Assembly: GCA_017610525.1 (NCBI GenBank)
Contig: JAFCBW010000078.1
Location: 1 to 5,773, forward strand
DNA: 5,773 bases
Direction of reading: 5' to 3'
From: Candidatus Nanohalarchaeota archaeon
Lineage (GTDB): Archaea > EX4484-52 > B79-G9
The notes beneath the pieces are model-generated. The model was not told the DNA's origin. It saw only the letters and a program-made list of their open reading frames with translations, and did not search any database. Both the position numbers and the translations under genes were made by a program. This document shows, piece after piece, positions 4,403 to 5,773 of the stretch. Within the stretch, counting starts at the first letter, position 1, and each line of letters opens with the position of its first letter.

Positions 4403-5773
4403 ATGGATGAACGTGAGTTTGAGCAATTGTTGAGAGAGAAGGAGAACACGGTTCTTGATTTTAAGTTAGAGTTGCCAGAGCCTAAAAATGTTGCGCAGTT
4501 AGTTGTTGCTTTTTATAATTCGTGCGGCGGGAGGATTGTTGTTGGTGTTGAGGATGATAGCAAGAATGCTGTTGGATTGAAAGATGCTCAAAGGGTTGAA
4601 CATAAATTTGTCCAGATTATCAGGCACTGGTGCAAACTGGATGTGGATCCGGTAATTGAATTTGTGAAATATCGCGGCAGGGATTTTATTGTGATTCACT
4701 GCCCTAAGGGCAAGGATACACCTTATTTTGTCAGGGGTGAGCATACGCCACGGGTGAGGATCGGGTCTTCTAATATGTGCGCAAACAAGGAAGAGATTGC
4801 AAGGCTTTACAGGGAAGGGTCGCAAATATCACAGGATGTTTATGGTGTTGAAAATGCAGGTCTTGAGGATATGGATATTGAGAAAGTCAAAGATTATCTT
4901 GGTAAAAGCAAGCTTACGAAGAAATTGAATAAGGATTACCTGATTGAACTTATGCTAAAGGAGCATTTTGTTTGTAGAGAGAAGGGCAATATTGTCCCTA
5001 CTGTTGCAGGTATTTTGCTGTTTGGGAAGAATACGTATCTGAATCTTCATCATAGTGAGGTGAAGGCTGACAGGTATATTGGTGATACGCGAGTGGAGTG
5101 GCTGGACAGGAGAGATATTAGAGGCACGTTGTTTGAAGTGCTGGAGGAAATAAAGGAGTTTTTTATGAGGAATATGAGAACTCCTGCTAAGGTTGTTGGG
5201 TTTAAGACGGAGGTTCGGACAGAATATCCTATTGAAGCGTTAAGGGAGGCTGTGATTAATGCGCTGGTTCATCGCGACTGGCATAAACAGGAAAATATCC
5301 TGATAAGAATGTATAATTCTTTTGTTGAAATCTGGAGTCCAGGTGAATTGTTGAGACCTCTTGTTATTGATGATATTAAAACAAATGAATATGTGCCGGA
5401 AACTAGGAATAAGGTTATTGCAGGAGTTTTTGATAATCTTGAAATTATGGATAAAAGAGGTACTGGGTTTTTGAGAATCAGGGAGGATATGGATAAGTGG
5501 AATTTGCCTTGCCCGGAGTTTGAGGAGAGGCAGGGGTGGTTTGTGATAAGGTTCAGGAATCCTTATGTTGAGACAATACCTGAAATAGATGAGACTATGT
5601 TGAATGAGAGGCAGAAGAAAGCAATGGAATATATTAAGAACAGAGGCAAAATAACAAATAAGGAATATCAGGAGCTATGTGATGTAAACAGAGTCATGGC
5701 TTTCAGGGATTTGAGTGAGTTGGTTGAGAAAAAGATAATTGAAAAAGTCGGCAAAACAGGAAGAGGGTCATAC
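4403..5773 (+). CDS. AlbA_2 (Schlafen-type) putative ATP-binding regulator, COG2865 type, 3' end cut
   Basis: This is a putative transcriptional regulator or ATP-dependent nucleic-acid protein, cytoplasmic. 457 codons are visible with no stop. The last residues, KTGRGSY, match the usual end of the family (GRGxYY...), so only a few residues should be missing. Residues about 12-125 are the AlbA_2 domain, with ENTVLDFK (14-21) for the E-x4-E-x-K signature and GGRIVVGVEDD (42-52). Residues about 270-385 are a GHKL-like ATPase (HATPase_c_4): N-box REAVINALVHRDW (281-293), EIWSPGELL (309-317), RNKVIAG (335-341) and KRGTGFLRI (351-359). Residues about 398-455 form a winged helix. The ATG at 4403 is the first possible start, since an in-frame TGA directly precedes it. 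It lies 18 bases after atpA, where subunit B would be expected, so it is probably read through from the ATPase promoter. Target and function are unknown. Codons are less G-rich than in atpA. Confidence 0.9.
   Translation, partial: MDEREFEQLLREKENTVLDFKLELPEPKNVAQLVVAFYNSCGGRIVVGVEDDSKNAVGLKDAQRVEHKFVQIIRHWCKLDVDPVIEFVKYRGRDFIVIHCPKGKDTPYFVRGEHTPRVRIGSSNMCANKEEIARLYREGSQISQDVYGVENAGLEDMDIEKVKDYLGKSKLTKKLNKDYLIELMLKEHFVCREKGNIVPTVAGILLFGKNTYLNLHHSEVKADRYIGDTRVEWLDRRDIRGTLFEVLEEIKEFFMRNMRTPAKVVGFKTEVRTEYPIEALREAVINALVHRDWHKQENILIRMYNSFVEIWSPGELLRPLVIDDIKTNEYVPETRNKVIAGVFDNLEIMDKRGTGFLRIREDMDKWNLPCPEFEERQGWFVIRFRNPYVETIPEIDETMLNERQKKAMEYIKNRGKITNKEYQELCDVNRVMAFRDLSELVEKKIIEKVGKTGRGSY

Overview
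The window looks archaeal. It carries the F and A subunit genes of an A-type (archaeal/vacuolar-type) ATP synthase. The genes lack clear Shine-Dalgarno sequences, and AT-rich TATA-like boxes lie 24-34 bases ahead of two start codons, as in leaderless archaeal promoters. Arginine is written mostly as AGG/AGA in the ATPase genes. Some bacteria also have A/V-type ATPases, so the domain call is probable rather than certain, and I cannot name a lineage.

Layout. Two genes on the minus strand fill the left third. At the far left (45-707) is a 220-residue protein with a C-terminal ArsR-like winged helix and an N-terminal region that I read as a PD-(D/E)XK nuclease-like fold. A 331-base spacer (708-1038) full of short direct and inverted repeats separates it from a 292-residue protein (1039-1917). 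That protein has an N-terminal coiled coil, a Pro/Gln/Ser-rich linker with an internal repeat, and a C-terminal beta-sandwich-like domain with a GWWP...FRW motif. A 416-base divergent spacer (1918-2333) follows. It holds two tandem composite hairpins (2135-2211 and 2214-2271) that share a nearly identical 21-base core with one compensatory base-pair swap, while their outer arms differ.

On the plus strand a tight run starts at about 2334: a short ATP synthase subunit F (atpF), full-length catalytic subunit A (atpA, 2609-4384), then, 18 bases later, an AlbA_2/Schlafen-type putative regulator with a GHKL-ATPase-like domain and a C-terminal winged helix (COG2865 type). This last gene runs off the right edge, probably only a few codons before its stop.

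How they fit. F and A belong to the rotary ATPase: A is the catalytic subunit and F a regulatory central-stalk subunit. In most archaeal operons they sit in the order ...E-C-F-A-B-D. Here neither C upstream nor B downstream is present, so the cluster appears split. F also lacks the usual C-terminal tail. The left-hand genes have no visible functional link to the ATPase. The octamer TCAAGGCA occurs three times in the left spacer and once at the presumed atpF promoter, and I found it in no coding region, so it could be a shared regulatory site.
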